A DNA stretch of 64,000 bases from Spirochaetales bacterium (GCA_028533045.1 JAQQAP010000022.1:29726-93725); one strand, 5' to 3'. Positions 1-8,660 are shown, counted from the first letter of the stretch. Program-made: numbers and translations. The notes: generated from the sequence alone by a model not told the origin.

Positions 1-273
1 CCGCTCACTGTACTCATACCAGGACCTGTCCTCAGCTGTACTATGATCCCAACCGTGATGCCATATTTCTATATGTCCCGTACGGTCCCAGGCCTTGATC
101 CGGCTAACATAGGGGTCTTCTTTCGATTTACCGGAAAGATAGATTCCGTTTATTCCAAAGGAAGCCTTGATATTCTGTGACAGAACAAAATCGGCCACCC
201 TGGTAAAGTTGTCTAAATTGTAGTCCCTAAGATCATCCAGTTTTAAGATGACGACAGGCTTATCTTTATTCAT
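1..273 (-). CDS. Polysaccharide deacetylase-like protein, N-terminal fragment
   Basis: The first 91 codons of a leftward gene are present; the rest lies beyond the left edge. The start is the ATG at 273 with a GGAG ribosome site just upstream. The fragment opens with a beta-strand ending in KLDDLRD (residues 11-17), and residues 69-78 read EIWHHGWDHS. An acidic pair after strand 1 and a later H-x-x-x-H in an E-[IL]-x-x-H-x-W-x-H setting are typical of NodB-like carbohydrate deacetylases, where the Asp and the two His bind the metal. No signal peptide is visible, so a cytoplasmic enzyme is likely. The substrate cannot be told from this fragment. Its promoter and an inverted repeat lie at 313-359. 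Confidence 0.6.
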   Translation of the reverse strand, partial: MNKDKPVVILKLDDLRDYNLDNFTRVADFVLSQNIKASFGINGIYLSGKSKEDPYVSRIKAWDRTGHIEIWHHGWDHSTAEDRSWYEYSER

Positions 274-312
274 AACTCCGCTCCCAAACTTGCTGATACA
301 GTGGCGCTTCTT

Positions 313-330
313 AACTTATACGGATAAGTT
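313..330. promoter_or_regulatory. Inverted repeat (candidate operator) before the deacetylase-like gene
   Basis: AACTTAT-ACGG-ATAAGTT is a perfect 7-bp inverted repeat with a 4-bp centre. It lies at the expected transcription start, immediately downstream of the -10 box at 331-336, where a repressor would block initiation. No regulator is assigned. Confidence 0.4.
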
Positions 331-359
331 ATTATTGAGCGGGATTCTCATCTTGTCAA
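331..359 (-). promoter_or_regulatory. Sigma70-type promoter of the deacetylase-like gene
   Basis: Read leftward, TTGACA (354-359) and AATAAT (331-336) are separated by 17 bp. The predicted start of transcription falls near 324, leaving a leader of about 50 bases before the ATG at 273. Confidence 0.6.
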
Positions 360-361
360 GG

Positions 362-385
362 AAAAAAACAGAGAACAGATTCTGT
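362..385 (-). terminator. Weak candidate terminator of the ankyrin gene
   Basis: Leftward, a short stem ACAGA/TCTGT (368-385) runs into seven T residues (362-368). The stem is only 5 bp and AT-rich, so this is a weak call. It lies 35-58 bases past the stop of the ankyrin gene. Confidence 0.35.
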
Positions 386-419
386 TAAATTTACGAGGCT
401 TTAGTAACTGAAATATATA

Positions 420-2912
420 TTAGGAATTACTCAGCAAAAGCCAATACCCTTCCGTGTCGAACAAATCGGGATTATCCTTCGCGTAATCAATGGCCTTGTT
501 ACCCTTTGAATCAATTAAGAGAGGATCTGCCCCGTTCTCCAAAAGCCATTCGAGGACTTCACAGCCCGCACAACTCTTGGCGGCAATCATCAGAGGAGTT
601 ATATTGTTATCGGTCAGGAAGTTAACATTGGCGCCATTATCAATTAATACCTGTAGAATTTCAATATTGTTTTGAGACTCAATGCCATGGGCCAGGGGCG
701 TGTAACTACTGCTGTCCGGCGCATCAATCAAAGCACCCGAATAAATCAAAGCCTTTAAGATATTGGGATCCTTGCAGTTAATAGCAGCCCTTCCCAAGGG
801 CGTAACGCCCCACTGATCCGTGGCTTCCAGGTCTGCGCCGGCGTCTATCAAAGTTCTTACCACATCCAGATTATTCATTTGTACAGCTCTCGCAAGGGCT
901 GTAAAACCGTAAAAATCGTGGGCCTCCAAATTCGCCCCGGCACTTATTAGGACCTTTATGATTTCAGGGTTACTATTTTCCAAGGAAGCCCTTATAAGAG
1001 GTGTCAGTTGAAACTCTGTGTCAACAGCTTCCAGGTCCGCTCCCCAAGCTAATAATATCTCCATTATTTCCGGATTTTCATTTTTTGACGCCGCTTTTAA
1101 AATAGGACTATAGCCGCCGTCATCTGTGGCATGAATATCGGCTCCCGCCTCCAAAAGACACAGGAGAGAATCGCCATGGGTATTATGCTCCGCCGCCCTT
1201 AGAAGAGGAGTATAACCGCCTTTACCCTTCGATTCGATATCGGCGCCCCAATCAATTAACACCTTAATGACTTCGGGCTCCCTGAACTGGGACGCCATAG
1301 CCAAAGCCGTTACACCGCCCTCGGTACTTGCTTCCAAGTCGGCACCGTTATACATAAGAAACATTATGACATCGGGAGTATTTGCTTCAGCGGCATGTAT
1401 CAAAGGAGTAAAACCCCTTTCACTCCTGGCATCCCTATCCGCTCCCCAATAAAGCAGCTCTTTCAAAACCAAGGTACTCGGGTTGTCTCTGGCAGCCCTG
1501 GCAAAAGGGGTCTTCCCAAAATAATCCACAGCCTCAATACGGGCACCCGACTCCAACAAAACATCTATGACAGACGGTTGAGAACTGCATTGAGCCGCTC
1601 TGGCCAGGGGTGTACAGCCGTCAAGGTCTCTGGCCTCTAATTCAGCTCCCCTTTCAATAAGAACCTTTAATACTTTTGGATTGTAATTATTAATAGCCGC
1701 CCTGTGTAAGGGAGTATAGCTCCACATATCCCGGGCCCCCACATCGGCACCGCCATCAATAAGAACCTTAAGTATTTCCGGATTGTAATTGCCCTGGGCA
1801 GCACAATGCAAAGGGGTCAATCCTTCGGCATTAGCCAGATTCACATCGGCACCGGCGTCAATCAGTGTTTTAAGATTTTCCGGATACTCACCCCATTCGG
1901 CAGCCATAAAAAGAGGAGTTGTTCCGGCAATCGAAAGGGAATCTATCTTGGCCCCGGCATCAATAAGAAACTGCAAAACCTTATTTTCGGGATTTAACCC
2001 GGCACAGACTAAGGGAGAATAACCGTTATTATCCTTTAATTCTAAATCGGCGCCGCCATCAATCAGTATCCTTAAGATACCCGGATCATGGCAGATCCCG
2101 GCGGCCAAATAAAGAGCTGTCACCCCCTCCTCATTTTGTCCGTTTACATCCGCTCCGGATTCAATAAGCAGGTTAATTAGCTCAGGATCGGGATTATCCA
2201 TAACAGCCGCCATAAGGGGAGTGAATCCCTCCGGGCCTAATCCGTTGACATCTGCTCCCCCGTCCAGCATCTCCCTAACAGGATCTAGGTTCCCCTCTGT
2301 TTTTATTGCCTCAAAAAAACGATCCCCGATCAATGAGTCTTCCCCGCCTATCACTACGGTCGATTCATCTTCCTTTTCGTGATTGTTTGAATCCCTGTCC
2401 TCAGAGGAACTCAACAGGGAATTAAACCCAAGAACGACATTGACGATCTTCTCATCGGCAGCGGAATTAAGCAAAACATTTATATGCCTTAAGCTTTTTT
2501 CCCCGTAAGCCCAGGCAAGGGCCGTGTCGCCTTTTGAGTCTTCCCTATCCAGTTCCGCCCCGGCCTTAATCAAGGTCTTGAGAATCTTGATATTCCTATT
2601 GAATGTGGCAGCCATAAGGGGGGTAAAACCATTCTCCCCGGCCCTATTTATATCGGCCCCATTCCGGATAAGCAGGCCTATAACCTCCGGATCGTCATTT
2701 CCATAGGCGGCAAAGACTATAGGAGGACAATTGAGAATTATTTCATCATTTACCTTTAGCAAAGAGAGCCTATTCAAATCCGCCCCGGCTTCAAGTAGTG
2801 ATTCAATCTCCTCGTATGTTCCGCTTAAACATATATCGTTAAAGTCGGCATATAAGCGAAATGCCAATAAGAAACCGAGCAGTATAATAATTCTCTTTTT
2901 TAAACACAACAT
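420..2912 (-). CDS. Secreted ankyrin-repeat protein, about 22 repeats
   Basis: This 830-aa protein has a cleavable signal peptide (KKRIIILLGFLLAFRLYA, then DF) and is otherwise almost all ankyrin repeats of 33-36 residues with the consensus GxTPLxxAAxxNxxPEILKVLIDAGADLEA. An acidic, Ser/Asn-rich linker at about 170-195 separates a short N-terminal block (3-4 repeats) from the long C-terminal array. Many repeats carry NPEI or NPxV before helix 2, which adds a residue to the canonical 33. The array probably forms a periplasmic or outer-membrane-attached binding solenoid; no catalytic domain is visible. It lies 17 bp downstream of the 302-aa secreted protein and is probably cotranscribed with it. 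The partner is unknown. Confidence 0.85.
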   Translation of the reverse strand: MLCLKKRIIILLGFLLAFRLYADFNDICLSGTYEEIESLLEAGADLNRLSLLKVNDEIILNCPPIVFAAYGNDDPEVIGLLIRNGADINRAGENGFTPLMAATFNRNIKILKTLIKAGAELDREDSKGDTALAWAYGEKSLRHINVLLNSAADEKIVNVVLGFNSLLSSSEDRDSNNHEKEDESTVVIGGEDSLIGDRFFEAIKTEGNLDPVREMLDGGADVNGLGPEGFTPLMAAVMDNPDPELINLLIESGADVNGQNEEGVTALYLAAGICHDPGILRILIDGGADLELKDNNGYSPLVCAGLNPENKVLQFLIDAGAKIDSLSIAGTTPLFMAAEWGEYPENLKTLIDAGADVNLANAEGLTPLHCAAQGNYNPEILKVLIDGGADVGARDMWSYTPLHRAAINNYNPKVLKVLIERGAELEARDLDGCTPLARAAQCSSQPSVIDVLLESGARIEAVDYFGKTPFARAARDNPSTLVLKELLYWGADRDARSERGFTPLIHAAEANTPDVIMFLMYNGADLEASTEGGVTALAMASQFREPEVIKVLIDWGADIESKGKGGYTPLLRAAEHNTHGDSLLCLLEAGADIHATDDGGYSPILKAASKNENPEIMEILLAWGADLEAVDTEFQLTPLIRASLENSNPEIIKVLISAGANLEAHDFYGFTALARAVQMNNLDVVRTLIDAGADLEATDQWGVTPLGRAAINCKDPNILKALIYSGALIDAPDSSSYTPLAHGIESQNNIEILQVLIDNGANVNFLTDNNITPLMIAAKSCAGCEVLEWLLENGADPLLIDSKGNKAIDYAKDNPDLFDTEGYWLLLSNS

Positions 2913-2929
2913 GGGAGCCTTTCCTTTGA

Positions 2930-3838
2930 TTATCTTATGGTAATAGTATCAATCCAGCTTCCCAAAATCCTGTGGCCGTCAATATCGACATATGCCTGAA
3001 GGGAATAATCCCCTGCCGGAAGCTCGGGCAAGAATTGAACATCCCAATTCGTGCTGTGAAATATGGTATATACATCCCCATTCTTTTCGACATAATTATC
3101 ATCAATCAAATCAAATTCTTCAGGCCTTAAAAAAGTGGATTGGGTATGATAAAGCTCATGATAAATTTCTAGCCCATTCCCCTTGATTAGGACACCTAGA
3201 GGAGAAGACTCAACATAAAGAACATTATTCCCCTTGTTCTCAAAACCAAGAGAAAAAAGAGTAGAGTCGGAATAATATCCTCCGTCTAAAGCCAGGGAAT
3301 CGTAAGGATCGAAATCCAAATGGGAAGTACCGCCGTTTTCGCTAATGTAAACGTTCTCAATTGAACTGCCCAGAATTTCATACTTCTCATCGATAAGGAC
3401 AAAGGGCTGAACACTGTATTTCCCCGAGGGGAGTTCCGGTACAAACTCGGCTTCTCCTTCTTCCCCTTCAAGTTCAAGAACATAGTATTCCTCATAATTG
3501 ACAACGTAGCTATCTATTAGAATATACCATGCCCCCGGTTCAATAGACTTAACTTTTGTATAAAAAAGATACTGACGCAAAGAAATATCTTCTCCCACAA
3601 TACGAACTCCTAGCAGAACCTCATTATTGATTTCAATGGGAGATGGACCGGTATTCTCAAGGGAGACATAAAACTCACCGGCATAGCGCGGATTAAAGCC
3701 GCCCTTTACCTTTAAGTCCCCATTGGGATAGGACAAAAAGAGGTCACCCCCATCCTGAGCTTCCTGCGCAAAAAGGAATACCCCTGAAATGACAAATAAG
3801 ATCAATCCCAAAAATCTCACATGGTTATTATGACTCAT
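2930..3838 (-). CDS. Secreted protein of unknown function with two homologous domains
   Basis: This 302-aa protein has a signal peptide ending at about VFLFA-QEA. The mature part is an internal duplication. Domain 1 (about 28-170) and domain 2 (about 175-302) share FSLGFENxGNN/FYVSLENTGPS, LGVxIxGxxxxLxxxLxYTxxxxxxP, a central YxIxxSxxVxxExxY-like strand and the closing block FxPELPxGxYSxQxxVxIDxxxxILGSxIxxxxI. The all-beta pattern and the LPxGxYS motif suggest two immunoglobulin-like beta sandwiches. No enzyme motif is visible. The 17-bp spacing to the ankyrin gene suggests an operon and possibly a joint cell-surface function. I do not recognise a named family. Confidence 0.7.
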   Translation of the reverse strand: MSHNNHVRFLGLILFVISGVFLFAQEAQDGGDLFLSYPNGDLKVKGGFNPRYAGEFYVSLENTGPSPIEINNEVLLGVRIVGEDISLRQYLFYTKVKSIEPGAWYILIDSYVVNYEEYYVLELEGEEGEAEFVPELPSGKYSVQPFVLIDEKYEILGSSIENVYISENGGTSHLDFDPYDSLALDGGYYSDSTLFSLGFENKGNNVLYVESSPLGVLIKGNGLEIYHELYHTQSTFLRPEEFDLIDDNYVEKNGDVYTIFHSTNWDVQFLPELPAGDYSLQAYVDIDGHRILGSWIDTITIR

Positions 3839-3943
3839 TAAATATTCTCCTCTCGCCTCTTCTTTCTGTCCTAATAATTAGTCAACAAAGATACACCATA
3901 ACAAAGATTAAGGAAAGCACATGCCTAACAAGGAAAAATAGAG

Positions 3944-3979
3944 AAAAAAAAGCTCCCGAACCAAACCGGCCCGGAAGCT
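3944..3979 (-). terminator. Rho-independent terminator of the acc operon
   Basis: Leftward, a 12-bp stem (3968-3979 with 3951-3962, three G-U pairs, 5-base loop) is followed directly by eight T residues. It lies 28-63 bases past the accA stop and ends the accBCDA transcript. Confidence 0.85.
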
Positions 3980-4006
3980 ATATGAAACACAATAAGTAAT
4001 TTGAGA

Positions 4007-4966
4007 CTAATTAAACAAGCGGGAAAACAGACCGAACAGGTCCTGTTCCTTACCGGCGCTCTCGGTGAACTGACCGATTTCACGTATTTTGCGTGACCGG
4101 TAGCGAATAAGACTCTCCGGCTTTTTCTTGCTCAGTACGGCGGTATTCGTAAGGATAAGCTCCTTTATCATTTCCGCCGTATAGCCCGGATTATTCTGCA
4201 CTCCGCCGGGAGCTTCGGGAATAATCCCATGAATAATACCAAACTCAAAAAGGTCCTTGGCGGTCATTTTCATGATATCCGCCGCTTCTTTGGCCTTATT
4301 GCTGTCACGCAGCAAAATAGAAGCAAATCCCTCCGGTGAGATTACGGAATAGATGGAGTTTTCCAGCATGTAAAGCTTGTCGCCCACACCAATTCCCAGA
4401 GCTCCACCGGAGCCCCCTTCACCAATAACAAAACAGATGATGGGCACTTTTAGAAGGGAAAATTCCTTAAGGTTCTTGGCAATGGCCTCACCAATACCCC
4501 GGGCTTCCGCCTCAGGTCCGGGATAGGCACCGGAGGTATCAATAAAGGTTACCACGGGACGGTTGAACTTTTCCGCCTGTTTCACCAGACGAAGAGCCTT
4601 ACGGTACCCTTCGGGGCCGCCCATTCCGTAGTTACGGTAGAGGTTTTCCTTGAGGTTGGAACCCTTCTGGTTACCAATAAAGGTAAAAGCCTGACCGTTG
4701 ATGGTTCCGATTCCCCCAATAAGGGCGGGGTCATCCCTAAAGTAGCGATCTCCGTGAAGCTCAATAAAATCATCGCAGATAAGATTGATGAATTCCAGGG
4801 CTCCCGGACGATCCAGACGTCGGGCAAGCTGAACCTTTTCCCAGGTGGGAGAGTCCTTGCCCACATTCAGCATGGCTTCAATCTCTTCCAGGCTCTTGTT
4901 AATATCCAGATTATTTTCTCCGGCAAGGCTTTTCAGCTCTTTCAGCTTATTCTTCAGTTCTTCCAC
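4007..4966 (-). CDS. accA: Acetyl-CoA carboxylase carboxyltransferase subunit alpha
   Basis: The 319-aa product is the alpha subunit of the cytoplasmic carboxyltransferase, which with AccD moves the carboxyl group from carboxybiotin to acetyl-CoA to make malonyl-CoA. Family hallmarks are the N-terminal helical segment, HGDRYFRDDPALIGGIG (71-87), the oxyanion-hole loop GEGGSGGALGIGVGD (182-196) and SVISPEGFASILLRD (207-221). Its length matches E. coli AccA (319). It is the last gene of accB-accC-accD-accA, starts 2 bp after the accD stop and is followed by a strong terminator. The adjacent accD supports stoichiometric alpha2beta2 assembly. Confidence 0.95.
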   Translation of the reverse strand: MEELKNKLKELKSLAGENNLDINKSLEEIEAMLNVGKDSPTWEKVQLARRLDRPGALEFINLICDDFIELHGDRYFRDDPALIGGIGTINGQAFTFIGNQKGSNLKENLYRNYGMGGPEGYRKALRLVKQAEKFNRPVVTFIDTSGAYPGPEAEARGIGEAIAKNLKEFSLLKVPIICFVIGEGGSGGALGIGVGDKLYMLENSIYSVISPEGFASILLRDSNKAKEAADIMKMTAKDLFEFGIIHGIIPEAPGGVQNNPGYTAEMIKELILTNTAVLSKKKPESLIRYRSRKIREIGQFTESAGKEQDLFGLFSRLFN

Positions 4967-4968
4967 GG

Positions 4969-5769
4969 CTACTCTCCTTTATGGGTTTTGAGCAGAAAGG
5001 ACAGGGTTTTCTTAAGCTCGTTCCGGGGGACGATTTTGTCAACAAAACCCTTCTCCTGCTGGAATTCGGCACTCTGGAATCCGGCGGGGAGTTTCTTGTT
5101 GATCGTACCTTCGATAACACGGGGCCCGGCAAACCCAATAAGGGCGCCCGGCTCGGCAAGGGTTACGTCTCCCAACATGGCAAAGGAAGCGGTTACGCCC
5201 CCCGTTGTGGGATGGGTCAAAACGATAAAAAGGGGCACACCCAAATCGTCTAAAAGGGCACAGGCGTTGGCTGTCTTGGCCATCTGCATAAGGGAGAAAA
5301 TCCCCTCCTGCATTCGGGCCCCGCCGGAGGCGGTAAACAGAACAACCGGAGTATTGGTATCGGCCCCCCGAAGGATGGCCCGGGTGATTTTCTCACCCAC
5401 AACGGATCCCATGGAACCTCCCATAAACTGGAAGGACATGACGCCCAAAACAACATCGTCCCCGTTAATCTTGGCCGTACCGGTTACTACGGCGTCGTCC
5501 AATTCGGACTTCTTCTGGGCCTGGGTGATTTTTTCTTCGTAACCGTCCAGAGCGATGGGGTTCTTGCTCACCAGATCGTGGTCGGTTTCTTTAAAGCTGC
5601 CCTCGTCGGCTACCAGGTGAATCCGGGCGGCGGCGGGCATACGAAAGTGATATCCGCAACCAGTACAGACCTGGGAGTGGTTAATCATAGCCTCTTCGGT
5701 CATGACAGTCAGGCAGCGGGGACATTCAGTCTTGGTCACCTGCGCATGGGGTTTGGTCATATTAATCAT
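4969..5769 (-). CDS. accD: Acetyl-CoA carboxylase carboxyltransferase subunit beta
   Basis: The 266-aa beta subunit binds acetyl-CoA in the carboxyltransferase half-reaction. A zinc ribbon is complete: C16-x2-C19-x15-C35-x2-C38. The crotonase-like core carries GGSMGSVVGEKITRA, VLFTASGGARMQEG and HPTTGGVTASFAMLGD. It is somewhat shorter than E. coli AccD (304), with differences mainly at the termini. The first ATG follows GTAGGA; a second ATG three codons later is possible. It lies 10 bp after accC and 2 bp before accA. Confidence 0.95.
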   Translation of the reverse strand: MINMTKPHAQVTKTECPRCLTVMTEEAMINHSQVCTGCGYHFRMPAAARIHLVADEGSFKETDHDLVSKNPIALDGYEEKITQAQKKSELDDAVVTGTAKINGDDVVLGVMSFQFMGGSMGSVVGEKITRAILRGADTNTPVVLFTASGGARMQEGIFSLMQMAKTANACALLDDLGVPLFIVLTHPTTGGVTASFAMLGDVTLAEPGALIGFAGPRVIEGTINKKLPAGFQSAEFQQEKGFVDKIVPRNELKKTLSFLLKTHKGE

Positions 5770-5779
5770 AGATCCTACC

Positions 5780-7096
5780 TCAGTCTTTTATAATCTGCCC
5801 GTAGAGGGCGGTATCGAATTTTCCGGAACGGAAAGGACGGCACTCAAGAAGGACAATCTGTTCTTCGCAGTTCGTATCGAGCCCTTCCAGTTCCATCTCC
5901 TTAAGAACACGAACCATCCGCTTGATTCCCTGCTGCCGGTCGGGCGCCTGAATAAGCACCTTGGCAATCATGGAATCGTAATAGGGGGGCACCATGTAAC
6001 CGGGGAAAATATGGGTATCCACACGGACGGAAGGTCCCAGGGGCGGAACAAAACTGGTAATTCGTCCGGCTCCGCGGGCATTAATACGCGCTTCCAGGGC
6101 GTAACCTTCGATACGAACATCATCCTGAGTAATTTCCATCTTTCCCGTGGTACAGGCCAAAATCTGCTGGCGAATAATATCCACGCCGGTCATAAGCTCG
6201 GTTACGGTATGTTCTACCTGAACCCGGGCGTTTACTTCCATAAAGAAGAACTCCCCCTTCTCTACGAGGAATTCAATGGTACCCGCTCCGGTATAACCAA
6301 TGTTCTTAAACAGGGTTACCGAAGCCTTTTCGATCTGAGACCTCATCTCATCGGTAAGAATGGTAGAGGGTGACTCTTCCAGGAGTTTCTGGTGATTTTT
6401 CTGAACCGAACAGTCCCTCTCCCCCAGATAAATCACATTATCCTTCCCGTCTGCCAGAAGCTGAACTTCCACGTGCCGGGGCTGGGTCATGTATTTTTCC
6501 ATATAGAGAGTGGGATCGCCAAAGTTCTTAAGCGCTTCCTGACTGGCAATGGGAAAGGCTGACTTGAGCTCGTCTATGGAGTTGACGATTCTCATTCCCT
6601 TCCCGCCCCCGCCGGAGGCCGCTTTTACAATAAGAGGGAATCCCATGGACTCGGCCAGCTTAACCGCTGCGTCCACAGACTCAACGGCGCCGTCACTACC
6701 GGGAATAAGGGGCAGTCCCGCTTCGTCGGCGGTTCTTTTAGCCTGTACCTTATCTCCCAGCATACGGGTTACATGAGGATCGGGACCAATAAAGATAAGA
6801 CCCGCTTCCTGGGCCATTTCGGCAAAGTCGGCATTTTCAGAAAGGAATCCTACACCGGGGTGAACCGCTTCACAGTGGGTAAAGACAGCAGCACTGATAA
6901 GGTTCTCCATTTTCAAATAACTGTCCGAAGACGGGGCCGGTCCTATACAGACTGACTTGTCCGCCATTTTCACGGGGAGGGACTCCTTGTCTGCCTCGGA
7001 GTATACCACAACCGTTTCGATCCCCATTTCCTGACAGGTTCGGATGATACGAACGGCAATCTCCCCTCTGTTGGCAATCAGAAGGCGCTTAATCAT
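5780..7096 (-). CDS. accC: Acetyl-CoA carboxylase biotin carboxylase subunit
   Basis: The 438-aa ATP-grasp enzyme carboxylates biotin on AccB using bicarbonate and ATP. Visible features are the N-terminal biotin-carboxylase fold (IKRLLIANRGEIAVRIIR), the glycine-rich ATP loop GGGGKGMR (162-169), the central GERDCSVQKNHQKLLEESPS block (226-244) and the active-site stretch NARVQVEHTVTE (289-300). It is slightly shorter than E. coli AccC (449). Its ATG overlaps the accB stop as ATGA, so translation is probably coupled, which suits a carrier and its carboxylase. Confidence 0.96.
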   Translation of the reverse strand: MIKRLLIANRGEIAVRIIRTCQEMGIETVVVYSEADKESLPVKMADKSVCIGPAPSSDSYLKMENLISAAVFTHCEAVHPGVGFLSENADFAEMAQEAGLIFIGPDPHVTRMLGDKVQAKRTADEAGLPLIPGSDGAVESVDAAVKLAESMGFPLIVKAASGGGGKGMRIVNSIDELKSAFPIASQEALKNFGDPTLYMEKYMTQPRHVEVQLLADGKDNVIYLGERDCSVQKNHQKLLEESPSTILTDEMRSQIEKASVTLFKNIGYTGAGTIEFLVEKGEFFFMEVNARVQVEHTVTELMTGVDIIRQQILACTTGKMEITQDDVRIEGYALEARINARGAGRITSFVPPLGPSVRVDTHIFPGYMVPPYYDSMIAKVLIQAPDRQQGIKRMVRVLKEMELEGLDTNCEEQIVLLECRPFRSGKFDTALYGQIIKD

Positions 7097-7551
7097 ATGC
7101 GCTTAACCCTAAAAAGAGGTGTACCGAATTCGGCCAGCTGACCTGAATCGAGGAGGACCTCCACGATTTCGCAGTCAAATTCCGCTTCCAACTCGTTCAT
7201 AATCTTCATAGCTTCTAATATACAGAGAGTCTCACCGGCCTTAATGGTCTGTCCCACTTCGGCAAAAGCGGGAGCATCGGGCGCGGGCTGACGGTAAAAA
7301 GTACCCACCAGAGGAGCAGAAATAAGCTCTCCTTCCTGGGTATCGCCCTGGGCAGCAGCGGCAACCGGGGCCCCTGCGACTGCCTGAGGAGCGGCTGCGG
7401 GAAGGGCCTGAGCCACAACCGGGGCACCGCCCTTCTTCATGGATATGAGCTGTTCTTCCACCTCAAAAGTCAGTTCGCTTAATTCGGATTTCTCGAATTT
7501 CTCCATTATTTCAAAAAGGTCTTCCTTATTTTTTACAAAACCACTCGACAT
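7093..7551 (-). CDS. accB: Biotin carboxyl carrier protein
   Basis: The start is the ATG at 7551, after an AAGGAG site; the frame stays open upstream to 7668 but that part would overlap the promoter and has no family similarity. The 152-aa protein has an N-terminal helix pair, a flexible Ala/Pro/Val linker (about 42-72) and a C-terminal biotinyl domain with GETLCILEAMKIMNELEA. K116 of EAMKM-like EAMKI is the biotinylation site. It delivers carboxybiotin from AccC to AccDA. It is the first gene of the leftward acc operon. Confidence 0.95.
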   Translation of the reverse strand: MSSGFVKNKEDLFEIMEKFEKSELSELTFEVEEQLISMKKGGAPVVAQALPAAAPQAVAGAPVAAAAQGDTQEGELISAPLVGTFYRQPAPDAPAFAEVGQTIKAGETLCILEAMKIMNELEAEFDCEIVEVLLDSGQLAEFGTPLFRVKRI

Positions 7552-7591
7552 GGGAGAGTCTCCTTCGTTTTTGATCTTTCTCACAAAAACT

Positions 7592-7620
7592 AATATATCG
7601 CGATTATGAGAATCTGTCAA
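7592..7620 (-). promoter_or_regulatory. Sigma70-type promoter of the acc operon
   Basis: Leftward, TTGACA (7615-7620) and TATATT (7592-7597) are separated by 17 bp, a near-consensus promoter. The leader to the accB ATG is about 35 bases. The -35 box is one half of the palindrome at 7615-7628. Confidence 0.75.
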
Positions 7621-7628
7621 TATTGACA
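7615..7628. promoter_or_regulatory. Palindrome covering both divergent -35 boxes of acc and fab
   Basis: TGTCAATATTGACA is a perfect 14-bp palindrome. It is made of two back-to-back TTGACA hexamers separated by 2 bp, one serving accB leftward and one fabH rightward. A protein bound here would control both fatty-acid operons at once. No FapR, FabR or FabT consensus that I know matches it fully, so no regulator is assigned. It could also arise simply from two close -35 boxes. Confidence 0.5.
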
Positions 7629-7651
7629 AAAAGAGATAAAGTGTAAATAAT
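7623..7651 (+). promoter_or_regulatory. Candidate promoter of the fab operon
   Basis: TTGACA (7623-7628) is followed after 17 bp by AATAAT (7646-7651), or after 15 bp by TAAATA. Transcription would start at about 7657-7659, at the ATG that best matches the FabH N-terminus, so the message may be leaderless. Confidence 0.5.
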
Positions 7652-7658
7652 GGAAAAT

Positions 7659-8642
7659 ATGAATGCATATATCAGTTCATTAGGACATTTTGTTCCACAA
7701 AAAAGGGTCTCCAACGATGAGTTGTCCAAGACCCTGGACACCAATGACGAGTGGATCCGCTCCCACACGGGAATAGGCAACCGTCATATAGCCTCGGAAG
7801 AGGAAACCACCGCCTATATGGGTTACCAGGCCGCCAAGGAGGCTCTTAATAAAAGAGGGCTCACCGCAGAAGACATAGATATGATTCTGGTAGCCACGGT
7901 TACCCCCGACTATCATGAAATGCCCTCCACCGCCTGCCTTATTCAGGATATGCTGGGAAACAAAAGCTGTGCCGCCGTAGATATTAAAGCGGCCTGTACC
8001 GGTTTTGTTTACGGCCTGGAAATGGGCAAGGGCCTTATAAATAACGGAACTTGCTCCCGTATTCTTGTTATCGGCACGGAACGACTCTCCCGGGTCCTGG
8101 ACTGGACAAACCGGAATAACTGCATTCTCTTTGGAGACGGTGCGGGAGCGGCTGTTCTTGAAGTGAACGACGACGAAACCCGCGGGGTAATTAACTCCCT
8201 CCTGCGAGCGGAAGGTTCCGGCGCAGGTGCTCTGAGCCACCCCAAGGGGGGAACGAAGGATCCTTTTAAAGAGGGAGATGTGGTAGGAAAGGACCACTAC
8301 CTCTTTATGGACGGCCGCCGGGTGTACGAATTCGCCGTACGGGCCAATACGGTTATTCTTAAAGACCTTATGGAAAAGAACAATCTTTCCGTAGATGATA
8401 TTGACTGGATCGTTCCCCACCAGGCCAACCGCCGGATTATCGAAGCGGCGGCCAAACGGGACAAAATCCCCATTGACAAATTCTATTTGAATATGGAAGA
8501 GTTTGCTAATACGTCGGGGGCCTCTATTCCTCTGGCACTTTCCGATATGGAAGAGAAGGGCCTCCTTAAAAGAGGACAGAAGATTCTTACCGTGGGATTC
8601 GGCGCCGGGCTGACTTACGGCGGAAACTATATAATTTGGTAA
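7659..8642 (+). CDS. fabH: Beta-ketoacyl-ACP synthase III
   Basis: FabH condenses acetyl-CoA with malonyl-ACP to start fatty-acid chains. From the ATG at 7659 the protein has 327 aa and the full catalytic triad: Cys in KAACTGF (C113), His in VPHQANRR (H254) and Asn in FANTSGASIP (N284). An in-frame ATG at 7650 adds three residues, but the 7659 start aligns exactly with FabH N-termini (M, eight residues, then G of LGHFVP). Neither start has a Shine-Dalgarno; the -10 box ends 7 bases before 7659. It is first in fabH-G-F-Z-V and divergent from accB. Confidence 0.95.
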   Translation: MNAYISSLGHFVPQKRVSNDELSKTLDTNDEWIRSHTGIGNRHIASEEETTAYMGYQAAKEALNKRGLTAEDIDMILVATVTPDYHEMPSTACLIQDMLGNKSCAAVDIKAACTGFVYGLEMGKGLINNGTCSRILVIGTERLSRVLDWTNRNNCILFGDGAGAAVLEVNDDETRGVINSLLRAEGSGAGALSHPKGGTKDPFKEGDVVGKDHYLFMDGRRVYEFAVRANTVILKDLMEKNNLSVDDIDWIVPHQANRRIIEAAAKRDKIPIDKFYLNMEEFANTSGASIPLALSDMEEKGLLKRGQKILTVGFGAGLTYGGNYIIW

Positions 8643-8660
8643 TTTACAGGAGAAATAAAC

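Noticed and set aside
420..2912. Repeated sequence read as a CRISPR or satellite array
   Set aside because: The repeats are coding, vary in sequence and follow the ankyrin pattern; the GVQxxGLFN repeats at 13.9-14.5 kb are coding too.
7552..7668. An N-terminal extension of accB
   Set aside because: It would run through the acc promoter and overlap fabH, and has no similarity to carrier proteins.
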